This document shows positions 38,466-48,460 of a DNA stretch of 64,000 nt, in pieces (the first letter of the stretch is position 1; each line of letters begins with the position of its first letter). Source of the DNA: Anaerohalosphaeraceae bacterium (lineage in GTDB: Bacteria > Planctomycetota > Phycisphaerae > Sedimentisphaerales > Anaerohalosphaeraceae); contig JBBFLK010000006.1 in the NCBI GenBank assembly GCA_037479115.1, forward strand, positions 1 to 64,000, in the 5' to 3' direction. The notes beneath the pieces are model-generated. The model did not search any database. It saw only the letters and a program-made list of their open reading frames with translations, and was not told the origin of the DNA. A program made the translations under genes and the position numbers.

Positions 38466-39872
38466 TCAGTTCAGCTCACGAATCTTAATATTTCGATATT
38501 CAACCGGAAAATCATGATCCTGAAAACCGATGTATCCTTCCGGCGGCAGGTCTTTATAGGCAATATCAAACTTGTTGGACGAACCGTCCGGATTCTGGCG
38601 GGCCGTTGTCCACTGCCGCAGGTCCATATCAATCATCGGCTGATGATTCAGAAATACGCGAATAATGGGACCGGAAGCAATGATGGTCATACGATTCCAC
38701 TGGCCGGCCGGATTTACGGGATTGTTCTGCGGAGCCAGGATGTCATAAATCGCCCCGCAGGTATCACGCCGGTTGATCGGTTTGCCGTGGGAGTCCATAA
38801 TCTGCACCTCAACCCACGGCAGCCACGTTCGTTCGGCCGCACGCAGAAAGACGCCGCTGTTCGTATCTTTCTCGACCTTGAAATCAAAATCGAGAATAAA
38901 ATCCCTGTACTTGGCCTGCGTCCAGATGTCTCCTTTCCCCCTGCGGCTGAGGACGCCGTTCCGGTAAGTCCAGCTGCCGGGATTGAAAACCGCATTGCTC
39001 AAATCATCCTGAAAGAGGTTCGCCCACCGTTCAGAAGCCAGACGGGCGGCTTCCTGCGTATAGAACGCGATGCACTGACGAAGCTGGGGAATGTAATCCT
39101 CGTTCCAGTGATTTTCATATTCCAGAATAAGCGGCCCCTGATACCCTTGTCTGTGCAGCTGAGCCAGAGCGGCACCGATGCGGTTTTTGCCCTGCCCCCA
39201 AATCAAATCTTTGCCCTCATCGATTTCCTTCAGATGAACATTATAAATTCGTCCGCTCAGCTTCTGAAGCCATTCAACCGGGTCGATTCCGCTTCGCACC
39301 CAATGGCCGATGTCGGGGGCCGCACCAATCCAGGGGCTTCGGTCCTGACAAATCGCATAAACAATTTCCGGATTCCAATAGCGGGTCGGCTGAGGGTGAT
39401 TGTGAATCGCCACGCGAATCTGATATTCCTGAGCAAGCCGGTCCAGCACTTCGAATTGGTCCAGAGAGGGCTCAGAAAGAATCACTTCAATCCCCATCGC
39501 CTTGGCAAATTCGAAGGTTTTCCGCATTTGAGGCTCTTCACTCGGAAAGCCGTACACACCGAAAGTCTTGACCTGGATTCCGGTCTGACGGAGTTTCTCG
39601 AGAACCTTTTCTCGCAGTTCCGCTGAAATCCCGGGGCCGAATCCCTCGGAAATCTCCGGGCTGATTCGCTGTCCGGGAAAGGCCTCCAGCCATCGCAGTC
39701 CCAATGCAGCCGTCTGGTCAATGGTTTCAAAAAGGGTCTTATCCTTCATCGTCCAGGCCTGCATCCCGAACCGCCAGCCCTCATAGACATCCGCCGGAAT
39801 CACCATGGAATGCGACTGGGCTGTCAAATGGAGCATAAATACGACCGCCGACAAGAGAATGGTTCGCTTCAT
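38466..39872 (-). CDS. exported sugar-isomerase-like TIM barrel fused to DUF1080
   Basis: 468 aa. The start at 39872 has GGAGG 7 nt upstream; a signal peptide follows (TILLSAVVFMLHLTAQSHS). Residues about 25-290 are an AP-endonuclease-2-like sugar isomerase/epimerase barrel with metal-site motifs AIHNHPQPTRYW, AAPDIGHW, NVHLKEIDEG and LEYENHWNED. Residues about 295-465 form a DUF1080 jelly roll (WTQAKYRDFILDFDFKV, NSGVFLRA, YIGFQDHDFPVEYRNIKIR). DUF1080 is the 3-keto-disaccharide hydrolase family. The fusion puts two steps of 3-keto-glycoside processing in one polypeptide; that pathway role is inferred. It overlaps nothing but lies 2 bp after oxidoreductase 3. Confidence 0.88.
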   Translation of the reverse strand: MKRTILLSAVVFMLHLTAQSHSMVIPADVYEGWRFGMQAWTMKDKTLFETIDQTAALGLRWLEAFPGQRISPEISEGFGPGISAELREKVLEKLRQTGIQVKTFGVYGFPSEEPQMRKTFEFAKAMGIEVILSEPSLDQFEVLDRLAQEYQIRVAIHNHPQPTRYWNPEIVYAICQDRSPWIGAAPDIGHWVRSGIDPVEWLQKLSGRIYNVHLKEIDEGKDLIWGQGKNRIGAALAQLHRQGYQGPLILEYENHWNEDYIPQLRQCIAFYTQEAARLASERWANLFQDDLSNAVFNPGSWTYRNGVLSRRGKGDIWTQAKYRDFILDFDFKVEKDTNSGVFLRAAERTWLPWVEVQIMDSHGKPINRRDTCGAIYDILAPQNNPVNPAGQWNRMTIIASGPIIRVFLNHQPMIDMDLRQWTTARQNPDGSSNKFDIAYKDLPPEGYIGFQDHDFPVEYRNIKIRELN

Positions 39873-39874
39873 TT

Positions 39875-41272
39875 CTACACCTCCAGCTTCCATCCGTCCC
39901 GATAGGGCTGACGGACATATTGATTGGCTTCTTCCACATTCGTCACCCGCATGGCTTCGCCGTCCCACAGCAGTTTCTGCCCGGGATAGAACAGGGCCAG
40001 ATTGCCCATCAGAACCATTTCCGTAAACGGTCCGGAATAATCAAAACTGGCGCTGGGCTGCCGGCCTTCTTTGCAGGCCTGAACCCAGTCCAGCTCATGG
40101 CTTGTCGTCACGCGAGGCAGCGTGCGTTCCGGCCGTTTGTAATCTCTCATTTTTGAATAGGGAATCAGCTGCGGCCCTTTGGCATAACAGCCGCACATCA
40201 GTTTGCCCTTGTCCCCGACAAAAATCACGCCCCCGCTGCTGTCGCCCATCCGCCGCTGCGGCTCCAGTTCATCCGGACGAGGCGGCAAAAGTCCGCCGTC
40301 GTACCAGTGCACCTGAACCGGCGGCATATCTTCGCGGGCCGGAAACTCAAAATGAATAATCGAGGCCGTCGGATAGGTTTCCGGATGCTCCAGATGCTTC
40401 CATTTTTCGACGCAGATTTTGGCAAAACTGCCCTGAACACTGGTTGCGTATTTCAGCTTCAGGGCCCAGAACACCGGGTCCATCACATGACAGGCCATAT
40501 CCCCGAGGGCCCCCGTGCCGAAATCCACCCAGGACCGCCAGTCCCAGGGATGATAAACCGGATGATACGGCCGCATCGGCGACGGTCCGATCCACAAATC
40601 CCAGTCGAGTGTGGACGGCACCGGCGGCGTATCCGACGGACGAACCTGGGCCTGCGGCCAGACCGGCCGATTGGTCCAGGCATGCACCTCCCGCACCGGA
40701 CCGATAGCTCCGTCCCAAATCCATTCACAAATCAGCCGGATTTCTTCTCCGCTGTGTCCCTGATTGCCCATCTGGGTCACTACGCCGTATTTGCGGGCGG
40801 CTTCGGTGAGGATGCGTGCCTCATAGACCGTGCGCGTCAGGGGCTTCTGCACATACACGTGTTTGCCGCGTTTCATCGCCTCCAGCGCCACGACCGCATG
40901 CGTATGGTCCGGTGTCGCCACAATCACCGCATCGATTTGGTCGCCCATTTCGTCGAGCATCACGCGGAAATCTTTATAGCGTTTGGCCTTCGGATAAAGG
41001 GAAAACGTCTCCGCGGCATAGGCCTCATCGACATCACACAAAGCCACGATATTTTCCGCGCGGGAGGGGTCTTCGCCTTTGGGGTCGCAGACGGCCATCA
41101 GGTTGGCTTTTCCCATTCCGCCGACCCCGACACCGGCAATGTTCAGCCGCTCACTGGGAGGTTTGCGGGTTCCTCCCCCCAGAACAGAGGACGGCACAAT
41201 TGTAAAGGCGGCGGTTCCGGCAACTCCGCGAAGGAAATCCCGCCGGCTGAGCGACCCTGCTGGTTTTTTCAT
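39875..41272 (-). CDS. Tat-exported Gfo/Idh/MocA oxidoreductase 3 (QKP variant)
   Basis: 465 aa, Tat motif LSRRDFLRGVAGTAAF, Rossmann motif AGVGVGGMGKAN. The catalytic-Lys motif is YVQKPLTRT, with Gln for Glu before Lys. ALGDMACHVMDPVFW replaces the usual GSHxxD stretch, typical of a separate planctomycete-type subfamily. Pro- and Trp-rich loops (WDLWIGPSPMRPYHP) probably shape a glycan site. It is immediately followed by the isomerase-DUF1080 fusion, suggesting that its product (a 3-keto-glycoside) is that enzyme's substrate. Confidence 0.9.
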   Translation of the reverse strand: MKKPAGSLSRRDFLRGVAGTAAFTIVPSSVLGGGTRKPPSERLNIAGVGVGGMGKANLMAVCDPKGEDPSRAENIVALCDVDEAYAAETFSLYPKAKRYKDFRVMLDEMGDQIDAVIVATPDHTHAVVALEAMKRGKHVYVQKPLTRTVYEARILTEAARKYGVVTQMGNQGHSGEEIRLICEWIWDGAIGPVREVHAWTNRPVWPQAQVRPSDTPPVPSTLDWDLWIGPSPMRPYHPVYHPWDWRSWVDFGTGALGDMACHVMDPVFWALKLKYATSVQGSFAKICVEKWKHLEHPETYPTASIIHFEFPAREDMPPVQVHWYDGGLLPPRPDELEPQRRMGDSSGGVIFVGDKGKLMCGCYAKGPQLIPYSKMRDYKRPERTLPRVTTSHELDWVQACKEGRQPSASFDYSGPFTEMVLMGNLALFYPGQKLLWDGEAMRVTNVEEANQYVRQPYRDGWKLEV

Positions 41273-41293
41273 ATTGATGTCTCCGTTAAAGGA

Positions 41294-43363
41294 TTATCGA
41301 GATTTTTGCATCGCATTGAGCATTTCCTGAGCGGATTTGGCGATTTCTTCCGGAGGAGAAGATTCAAGCAGCTTTGTCAAAGCATCCCGGCACAGCTCCG
41401 GACGTCGGGATGACATCCTTTGACAAATCGCCAAAACAGCAGCCTGGGCCTCCGGACGAATCGACTCCTGCGTTAAGCACCCGACGGCGGCCTTGAGGGT
41501 CTGTTCTGACGGCACGTCCGCCAAAGACGCCAGCACAATTTTCTTTTCCTCTTCCCGAGGCGCCAGTCCCATCGCTTCCGCCAGCGTCGATGCCTTTTGC
41601 GGCATCGGCAGATTCGACTGTCGAACCATCCTCACATACGCCCGGAAGGCCAGAACGCGGCGCGACTCGGTCTTGCCTTCCGCAGACCATCGCTTCATTT
41701 CCTCTGTCACTTCCGGCCCGGGCCATTCAGTCAAGGCACGAAAAGCCGCCTCCTGAAGGTCCGTATTCTCCGACTGAAGCCCTTTCCGCAAAATCTCCAG
41801 AGAATCCGGATCGCCCAGACGTCCGAGGATTTGGTAAACAGCGGCGGTCTTCTGAGGACCAGCTCCGGCAAGCAGCGGCAAAAACGGCTTGGCGCGGCCT
41901 GTTCGTTCGGTCTGTTTGGAAGCCGCTGCGGCCAGCAGCCGGATAACCTCTGCATCCGCATTGTCAAGCAGATGAGTCATCTGCGGAATATCCTCCGGCC
42001 CTGCCAGAGCGGAAAGAGACTCCATCGCCACCCGACGGACGGGACGGCTGCCGACCGAGGCGGCTTTCAAAATCAGAGGAAAGGCTTCCCGTGTCCCCCG
42101 GCGTCCGGCGGCAAGAATCAGTTCATAGCTTTGAGCGGATTGAGTTTCCGCCGTAAAATCCATCTTTTCAAGCAATTGGGCAATAGCCGCATCCGTTTGG
42201 GGGTCCGGCAGACGTTCCAGAGCCGTCTGAGCCGCCTGACGAATCCGCCGTTCCGACGATTGAGCGGCTGTTTGTGCCAGGGGCTGAATACAGGAGGCAT
42301 CCCCGACAACCGACAAGGCTTCCAGGGCCGCCAAAACCACCTCCGGTGACGAAGCGGAAAGAGCAGACAGGGCCGTTTCTTTGGCGGCAGAAGACTTTGT
42401 TTCACCCAAAGCCGTCAAAAATTGGATTTGCTGCCATTCCGGCAAAGAAGACATCATTTGTCGGGCTTTCTGAATGACAGCCGGACGATTCAGCCGACAG
42501 GCCCACAGCAGACAGACTGTCCGAATCTGTGCATCTGCATCCTCAAGGCCCTCCAGCATTAGACGGTCCGCCTGCTCCGGCGGAACAGACTGCAGAAGCC
42601 CCTGCAGGGCCGCTGAACGAAGCAGTCCGGACAAATCCTTTTTGGCATAAATCTTCTGAAAGAGCAGCGATGATTCCGCTGTTTTACCCGATTTGAGCAG
42701 ATTTTCTCCGCAGGCTAACAAGGCATCATATGCTCTGGGCTTTAAATCCGGGAGAATCTTGTCCATCTGTTTTTCTATGGCAGCGGCAGCCTCAGGGGTT
42801 GCAATTTGTCCCAAAGCCGACAGGGCCGCCTCCGCTACTACCCGATTTTCATCCGCCGCAAAAGGAGCAATCGCTTCCACGGCTGTGCCGGTCCTGCGAA
42901 GTCCCAGCGACGTCAGCAGGCCAATCCGGACAGAAGCCTCCGAAGACGCCAGATGCTCCATCAGCACCTTATCGGCCTGCGCATCAGGAATCCGAACCAG
43001 GGCATACTGAGCCAGCGCTGCGGTCTTTGGGTCTTTCAAAAGTCCCGCCAGCACCGGAACAGACCGGGCCGAGCCGATAACACTCAGCTGCCGGCAGATA
43101 AAATCTTTCAGAGCAAACGAACAATCCGACTGGAGCATCTCCAGCAAAACCGATTCAGCCTTTTCCAGCTCCTCCGGCGAATCATAAACCGCTTGAATCT
43201 GATTCTCGATATCCGTCAGAACACGCCGGCTTTGACCGAAGTCATACTGCCGAGACTGCTCCAGAAGAGTCCGAAGCCCCGCTGCGTCCAGTGAGGCACT
43301 CATGCACACATTCGACAGAACAGCCAGAATTCCGAAATTCAGCATCCAGAAATTTTTTCTCAT
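41294..43363 (-). CDS. secreted HEAT-repeat protein
   Basis: 689 aa. The second ATG (43363) is preferred because AGGA lies 9 nt upstream. A signal sequence (MLNFGILAVLSNVCMSAS) is followed by HEAT/Armadillo-like helical repeats through the whole chain (for example AVEAIAPFAADENRVVAEAALSA and repeats ending LGxxxxPEA...). No catalytic motif is visible. Such alpha-solenoids are scaffolds; sitting between oxidoreductases 3 and 4 it may organise the periplasmic enzymes. That role is inference from position. Confidence 0.8.
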   Translation of the reverse strand: MRKNFWMLNFGILAVLSNVCMSASLDAAGLRTLLEQSRQYDFGQSRRVLTDIENQIQAVYDSPEELEKAESVLLEMLQSDCSFALKDFICRQLSVIGSARSVPVLAGLLKDPKTAALAQYALVRIPDAQADKVLMEHLASSEASVRIGLLTSLGLRRTGTAVEAIAPFAADENRVVAEAALSALGQIATPEAAAAIEKQMDKILPDLKPRAYDALLACGENLLKSGKTAESSLLFQKIYAKKDLSGLLRSAALQGLLQSVPPEQADRLMLEGLEDADAQIRTVCLLWACRLNRPAVIQKARQMMSSLPEWQQIQFLTALGETKSSAAKETALSALSASSPEVVLAALEALSVVGDASCIQPLAQTAAQSSERRIRQAAQTALERLPDPQTDAAIAQLLEKMDFTAETQSAQSYELILAAGRRGTREAFPLILKAASVGSRPVRRVAMESLSALAGPEDIPQMTHLLDNADAEVIRLLAAAASKQTERTGRAKPFLPLLAGAGPQKTAAVYQILGRLGDPDSLEILRKGLQSENTDLQEAAFRALTEWPGPEVTEEMKRWSAEGKTESRRVLAFRAYVRMVRQSNLPMPQKASTLAEAMGLAPREEEKKIVLASLADVPSEQTLKAAVGCLTQESIRPEAQAAVLAICQRMSSRRPELCRDALTKLLESSPPEEIAKSAQEMLNAMQKSR

Positions 43364-43378
43364 AGGATTCATTCCTTT

Positions 43379-44701
43379 CTACAGATGCCAGGGGCTTCGC
43401 ATCGAACGGCCGAGCAGACGGGAGGCCTGCGGGTCATTCAAAATCGTTTCCGTTTTGGGGTCCCACTTGATTTTGCGGCCCAGAAGCATCGCAATCTCCC
43501 CCAACAAACCAACGGTAATCGAGCGGTGCGCGATTTCCGCCGGTGCCGCCGTCCTGCCCCGGCTTTTGATGCAGTCAATAAAATTGCCGTGATGACCGGA
43601 GGGGCTGAAAAACAGACGTGTTTCGTTCGGTCCGATTTTTTCCCGAAGAATTTTTGGGTCAGATGCCCTCAGAACATCGCCGCGGTCCACGTGTATCCAG
43701 CCGTGCTCACCGTACCAGACCGTCCCCATCCCTTTCGGCAGACGGGAGGCGTTGGCCACCTTCATCTGCAGTCCGTTCTCGTATCGGCACACGAACTCAT
43801 ATTCGTAGGGGGTATCATAAATGCCGTCCTGATAGTATTTGCCCTGCCCTTCGACCTCACAGGGACCTGTCAGGTCCAATCCAAGTCCCCAATGGGCAAT
43901 ATCAATGTGATGTCCCGCCCAGTCGGTCAACTGCCCGCCGGAATAGTCCATAATCCAGCGCCAATCCCAATGGACACTGCCGTGTCCGAAATCCTGATAG
44001 GGCCGCCAGGGAGCCGGTCCCAGCCACATCTCATAATCAAACCCGTTCGGCACGGGCAGAGGCCGAAAGGAAGGGCTGTTGGGGTTTCCATCCGGCAGCC
44101 CCACCTCCACATACGAGACCTTGCCGATGCGTCCGTTCCGGACCAGCTCGCAGGCCCGATGGAAATTGGCCAGCGAGCGCTGCCAGCTGCCCGTCTGCCA
44201 GATGATTTCGTATCGCCGGACCGCCTCACAAATCGCGCGTCCTTCCTGAATCGTTCGAGCCAGCGGCTTTTCGCCGTACATATCCAAACCGGCCTGCGCA
44301 CAGGCAATGGAAATCGGCGCATGCCAATGGTCAGGCACGGCATGGCAGACAGCATCCAAATCTCCGCGGGCAATCAGTTGTCGAAAATCGCCGTACACCG
44401 CGCAGTCTTCATTTCCGTACTTGCGGTCGATTTCCTCCTTGAGGGTTCGGGCCCGCCGCAAATCCACGTCACAAACCGCGACAAACTGTACCTGGGGAAA
44501 ATTGTAGAGAAACGTTTGGGCGTTCCCGGTTCCCATCGCCCCGCATCCGATAACCCCCATCGCAATTCGATTGCTCGGGGCCACGGTGCCGAACTTGCCG
44601 AGGGCGGAAGGACGAATCACATAGGGAAAAGCAATCATTCCCGCTGCAGCTCCGCAGGTCTTCAGAAACGCTCTTCGGCTGAACGGTTTTGACTCTTTCA
44701 T
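43379..44701 (-). CDS. Tat-exported Gfo/Idh/MocA oxidoreductase 4
   Basis: 440 aa. Tat motif FSRRAFLKTCGAAAG, Rossmann motif GVIGCGAMGTGN, catalytic motif YGEKPLART, and WAGHHIDIAHWGLG. The C-terminus SMRSPWHL carries the RSPW tail. It is closely similar to the next gene (44714), so the two arose by tandem duplication, but they differ enough in the substrate-side loops (GLPDGNPNSPSFRPL against GLPSGHRDFAGTQG) for different glycosides. The genes are 12 bp apart. Confidence 0.9.
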   Translation of the reverse strand: MKESKPFSRRAFLKTCGAAAGMIAFPYVIRPSALGKFGTVAPSNRIAMGVIGCGAMGTGNAQTFLYNFPQVQFVAVCDVDLRRARTLKEEIDRKYGNEDCAVYGDFRQLIARGDLDAVCHAVPDHWHAPISIACAQAGLDMYGEKPLARTIQEGRAICEAVRRYEIIWQTGSWQRSLANFHRACELVRNGRIGKVSYVEVGLPDGNPNSPSFRPLPVPNGFDYEMWLGPAPWRPYQDFGHGSVHWDWRWIMDYSGGQLTDWAGHHIDIAHWGLGLDLTGPCEVEGQGKYYQDGIYDTPYEYEFVCRYENGLQMKVANASRLPKGMGTVWYGEHGWIHVDRGDVLRASDPKILREKIGPNETRLFFSPSGHHGNFIDCIKSRGRTAAPAEIAHRSITVGLLGEIAMLLGRKIKWDPKTETILNDPQASRLLGRSMRSPWHL

Positions 44702-44713
44702 CTTCGATTTTCC

Positions 44714-46027
44714 TTAAAGCGACCATGGACTCCGATACGAATGGCTGAGCATACGGTCGGCGGTTTCATCATTCAATATCTTTTCCGTCTTAGGGTCAAA
44801 TCGAATTTTTCTTCCCAAAAGCATGGCAACCTGCCCCAAATGGCCGGGGGTGGCGGAACGGTGCGCCGTTTCACAGGGGGCCAGCGTTTGTCGCCGGCTT
44901 TTCACACAGTCCAGAAAATTGCGAACATGATTGGCCGCTCGAGGCAGATGCACTTCCGAAGGGCCGAATTGCTCCTGCAGCAGACGTTTCGGATGAGCAT
45001 CCAGCTGTCCCCGAGTCACCCAGACCCAGCCGTCCGTTCCAATCCACCGAGTCCCCATGCGGATGTCATCATGCCCGCCGGCGATAATCATCTCAAATCC
45101 TTCGGCATATTTGGCGGTGAGCCGATAGCGGGTCGCCGTATTCCACAACCCATCTTTGGGAAACTCGCCGCTGCCTTCGATTTCAATCGGGGATGCATGG
45201 TCCAGATTCAGCCCCCAATGTGCAATGTCCACGTGATGACCGACCCAGTCCATCAATTGTCCGCCGCCGTAATCATAAATCCATCGCCAGTTTTTATGAA
45301 CCCGGGCCGGACAATACGGAGCCCACGGAGCGGGCCCCAGCCAGGTTTCATAATCCAGCTGGGGCGGGGGCGGCCCCATCGTTTCCTGACCCTGGGTGCC
45401 GGCGAAATCCCGATGGCCGGAGGGCAGCCCCACTTCGACCATATGGATTTTGCCGATGCGGCCGTTTCGTATCAGTTCACAGGCAAAACGGAAATTGGAT
45501 TCCGCCCGCTGCCAGCTGCCCGTCTGCCAGATGACGCCGTACCGCTGCACCGTATCGCAGAGAATCCGCCCTTCCCGGAGGGTGTGCGTAAGGGGTTTCT
45601 CGCCGTAAATATCCTTGCCGGCACGGGCGGCTGCCACGGCAGCCAGCGCATGCCAATGGTCCGGCAGGGCCAGCATCACGGCATCTATAGTTGGATCGGC
45701 CATCATTTCGCGATAATCGGTATAGGTCTTGCAGTCCTCATTGCTGTAGTACCGATTTACCTGTCTTCGGGCTTGTTCAAGATGGTTTCGGTCAATATCG
45801 CAGACCGCAACAACCCGGCAGTCGGATTCGGCCAGAAACGCCCGCAGGTTGGCCTCGCCCTGCCAGCCCATTCCGACACAGCCGACGGTAATGCGATTGC
45901 CGGGTGAAACAGCCCCCTGACGTCCCAGTGCAGACGGACGTATCCAATAAGGAAAACCAATCACCCCCGCCGCCGCTATCCCCGCATTCCGGAGAAAATC
46001 CCGGCGGTTTATGGCAGAACCGCTCAT
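44714..46027 (-). CDS. Tat-exported Gfo/Idh/MocA oxidoreductase 5
   Basis: 437 aa. Tat motif INRRDFLRNAGIAAAG, Rossmann motif GCVGMGWQGEAN, catalytic motif YGEKPLTHT, WVGHHVDIAHWGLN, and the tail SYRSPWSL. Tandem paralogue of oxidoreductase 4. The residues PFPYWIRPSALGRQG after the Tat region recur almost identically in number 4 (PYVIRPSALGKFG), placing the signal cleavage zone there. It is transcribed between the cytosolic isomerase and oxidoreductase 4. Confidence 0.9.
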   Translation of the reverse strand: MSGSAINRRDFLRNAGIAAAGVIGFPYWIRPSALGRQGAVSPGNRITVGCVGMGWQGEANLRAFLAESDCRVVAVCDIDRNHLEQARRQVNRYYSNEDCKTYTDYREMMADPTIDAVMLALPDHWHALAAVAAARAGKDIYGEKPLTHTLREGRILCDTVQRYGVIWQTGSWQRAESNFRFACELIRNGRIGKIHMVEVGLPSGHRDFAGTQGQETMGPPPPQLDYETWLGPAPWAPYCPARVHKNWRWIYDYGGGQLMDWVGHHVDIAHWGLNLDHASPIEIEGSGEFPKDGLWNTATRYRLTAKYAEGFEMIIAGGHDDIRMGTRWIGTDGWVWVTRGQLDAHPKRLLQEQFGPSEVHLPRAANHVRNFLDCVKSRRQTLAPCETAHRSATPGHLGQVAMLLGRKIRFDPKTEKILNDETADRMLSHSYRSPWSL

Positions 46028-46051
46028 AAAATCCTTTCTGCTTGAACCCAG

Positions 46052-47047
46052 TCAGGTCCGGTCGAAGGCCGCATCGAAGGCCACCTTCGAAGGAGCAAAA
46101 TCAATCTTTTTCACAAATGCACACGCTTCTTTTGCCCCGTGCATTCGATCCATCCCGCTGTCTTCCCATTCGACGGACAGCGGCCCCTGGTAGCCGATTT
46201 GGTTGAGCGTTCGAATAATTTCCTCAAAATTAATGCCCCCATGTCCCAGGGAACGGAAATCCCAACCCCGCCGCGGGTCTCCGAAATTCAGATGCGAGCT
46301 GAGAATGCCGCTCCGGCCGTCCAGCTGCAGAGCGGCATCCTTCATATGCACATGATAAATCCGGTCGCCGAACTCCTTCAGAAAACAAACCGGATTGACC
46401 ATCTGCCAGTGGAGATGACTGGGGTCAAAGTTAAACCCGAATGTCTCCCGATGGCCGATTGCCTCCAGGGCCCGCCTGGCCGTGTAAATGTCAAAGGCGA
46501 TTTCCGTCGGATGCACTTCGAGGGCAAACTTCACCCCGCATTTGTCGAACTCATCCAGAATCGGATTCCACATCTTGGCAAAATATTTGAAGCCGTCCTC
46601 AATCATTTGTTCCGTAACGGGCGGGAAGCTGTACAGCAGATGCCAAATTGACGAGCCGGTAAAGCCGTTGACCACTTTTACCCCCATATTTTGAGCGGCT
46701 TTGGCGGTTTTCTTCATCGTTTCAACCGCCCAGGCCCGTTTCTTTTCCGGATTGCCCGCACAGTCCGCCGGAGCAAAAGCATCGGAACGGCTGTCATTGT
46801 TCAGGTCGCAAACCAGCTGGCCCGCCAAATGGTTGCTGATGGCAAACAGCTGCAGTTTGTGCTTTTCAAGGATGGCCCTCTGTTTTTTGCAGTAGGAGCT
46901 ATCTTCCGCCGCCTTCCAGACGTCCAGATGGTCGCCCCAGCAGGCCAGTTCCAGTCCGTCATATCCAAACCCGGCCATAATTTCAGCCAGTTTTTCCAGC
47001 GGCAAATCCGCCCACTGCCCTGTGAAAATCGTTACAGCTCGTGCCAT
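46052..47047 (-). CDS. cytosolic sugar isomerase/epimerase-like TIM barrel
   Basis: 331 aa of the AP2Ec/xylose-isomerase-like family without a signal peptide. Candidate metal ligands are Glu in FALEVHPTE, Asp in [10 protein letters not shown], His in YHVHMKDA and Glu in LSVEWEDSG. With the cytosolic oxidoreductase upstream it matches the pairing seen in 3-keto-glycoside and keto-sugar clusters, where it isomerises or rehydrates the keto-sugar. It is the second gene of the long run, 17 bp after its partner. Confidence 0.88.
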   Translation of the reverse strand: MARAVTIFTGQWADLPLEKLAEIMAGFGYDGLELACWGDHLDVWKAAEDSSYCKKQRAILEKHKLQLFAISNHLAGQLVCDLNNDSRSDAFAPADCAGNPEKKRAWAVETMKKTAKAAQNMGVKVVNGFTGSSIWHLLYSFPPVTEQMIEDGFKYFAKMWNPILDEFDKCGVKFALEVHPTEIAFDIYTARRALEAIGHRETFGFNFDPSHLHWQMVNPVCFLKEFGDRIYHVHMKDAALQLDGRSGILSSHLNFGDPRRGWDFRSLGHGGINFEEIIRTLNQIGYQGPLSVEWEDSGMDRMHGAKEACAFVKKIDFAPSKVAFDAAFDRT

Positions 47048-47064
47048 AGGTCCGCTCTCCTGTC

Positions 47065-48237
47065 CTATTTCTTAAACGGGGTCCATTTTTGTTTGCTTTT
47101 CGCACTGGCCAGAAGCGTATCCAAAAACAGCATTCCGCGAAGTCCGTCATGGACATCCGGGAAATCGAGGGCCAGCGGGTCCGGTTTGCGTCCTTCCATT
47201 CTGGCCCGGACCGCATCCGCAAAGTTGCAGTAAATATTGGCAAAGGCCTCGATAAAGGCCTCCGGATGCCCAAACGGAAGGCGTGTCGCCCGGGCGGCGG
47301 CGGGACTGTAGGCGGCCACATAGTCATTGCCCCGCTTCCAGACCTGCATCGGCTTGCCCATCGGTTTAACATACAGATAGTTGGGATGCTCCTGATGCCA
47401 TTCCAGACCGCCCTTCTCGCCATAAATCCAGATGGCCAGGTTATTTTCCTCGCCGACGGAAATCTGGCTGGCATGGAGAACCCCTTTGGCCCCGTTGTTA
47501 AATTTCACCAGACAGTTGACGTCATCATCCAGTTTCCGCCCCTTAACAAAGGTCGTCAGTTCCGCACACAAATGGGTCATTTTCAGACCCGTAATGTATT
47601 CCGAAAGATTTTCGGCATGGGTTCCGATGTCGCCGCCGCAGCCGCTTCCGCCGCTCTGCTTGGGATCGGTTCGCCAGGAGGCCTGCTGCTGTCCTGTGCG
47701 CTCCAGCGCCGTGGCCAGCCAGCCCTGCGGATACTGCACAATAATCTTGCGTATTTTGCCCAGTTCGCCGTTTTTAACCATATCCCGAGCTAATTTGACC
47801 ATCGGATAGCCGGTATAGTTGTGCATCAGACCAAAAACCCGCTTGGTCTTTTGAACAATCTGCACCAGACTGCGGGCCTCCTGAACCGAAATTGTCATCG
47901 GCTTTTCACACATCACATGAAATCCGGCCTCCAGCAAATCGCGAGCGATAGGATAATGCCAGTTGTTGGGTGTGGTAATCGCGACAAAATCCATCCGCTC
48001 CCCCTCCGGCAGCTTCAGCTCCTGCTCGATCATTTCCTGATAGCAGCTGTAGCAGCGTTTCGGGTCTAAATAGAGCACTTTGCTCATCTGCTTGGATTTT
48101 TCAGGATTGATATCAAAAGCACCTCCCACCAATTCGATTTGACCATCCATTCTGGCCGCCTTGCGATGAACCTCCCCAATAAATGCTCCCGGTCCCCCGC
48201 CGACCATTCCCATCCTGAGTTTTCTGCCGAGCACCAT
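47065..48237 (-). CDS. cytosolic Gfo/Idh/MocA oxidoreductase 6
   Basis: 390 aa, no Tat signal ([19 protein letters not shown] starts directly with the Rossmann fold). Catalytic motif MCEKPMTIS; second-site stretch [18 protein letters not shown] at 48237 with AAAGGAG 5 nt upstream. It heads the 15-gene run and is the only oxidoreductase of the six that stays in the cytosol, so it presumably reduces or oxidises the imported (keto-)sugar with free NAD(H), together with the isomerase that follows. Confidence 0.9.
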   Translation of the reverse strand: MVLGRKLRMGMVGGGPGAFIGEVHRKAARMDGQIELVGGAFDINPEKSKQMSKVLYLDPKRCYSCYQEMIEQELKLPEGERMDFVAITTPNNWHYPIARDLLEAGFHVMCEKPMTISVQEARSLVQIVQKTKRVFGLMHNYTGYPMVKLARDMVKNGELGKIRKIIVQYPQGWLATALERTGQQQASWRTDPKQSGGSGCGGDIGTHAENLSEYITGLKMTHLCAELTTFVKGRKLDDDVNCLVKFNNGAKGVLHASQISVGEENNLAIWIYGEKGGLEWHQEHPNYLYVKPMGKPMQVWKRGNDYVAAYSPAAARATRLPFGHPEAFIEAFANIYCNFADAVRARMEGRKPDPLALDFPDVHDGLRGMLFLDTLLASAKSKQKWTPFKK

Positions 48238-48304
48238 AATGTCTCCTTTCTATTGCCGTTTCTGTATAGTAAACGACTTTTCATCAGGAGTTTTCTAACA
48301 TATT

Positions 48305-48333
48305 TGTATAATTTTTTAAACAATCAATTTCAA
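48305..48333 (-). promoter_or_regulatory. candidate sigma-70 promoter of the 15-gene run
   Basis: On the minus strand TTGAAA (48328-48333), 17 bp, then TATACA (48305-48310), about 65 bp before the first ATG. The region is AT-rich. No sigma-54 element was seen here. Confidence 0.5.
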
Positions 48334-48460
48334 ATTGTCTGCAAAATCCCTCATTTTGCCGTGCTCTAATTCTTGAAATCGTAAGAAATTAGGGTTGATA
48401 AACATCGCGGCCCGCAAAAAAAATTGCAAAAAGAAATGGTTCTGTTATATCTTTTCTGCT

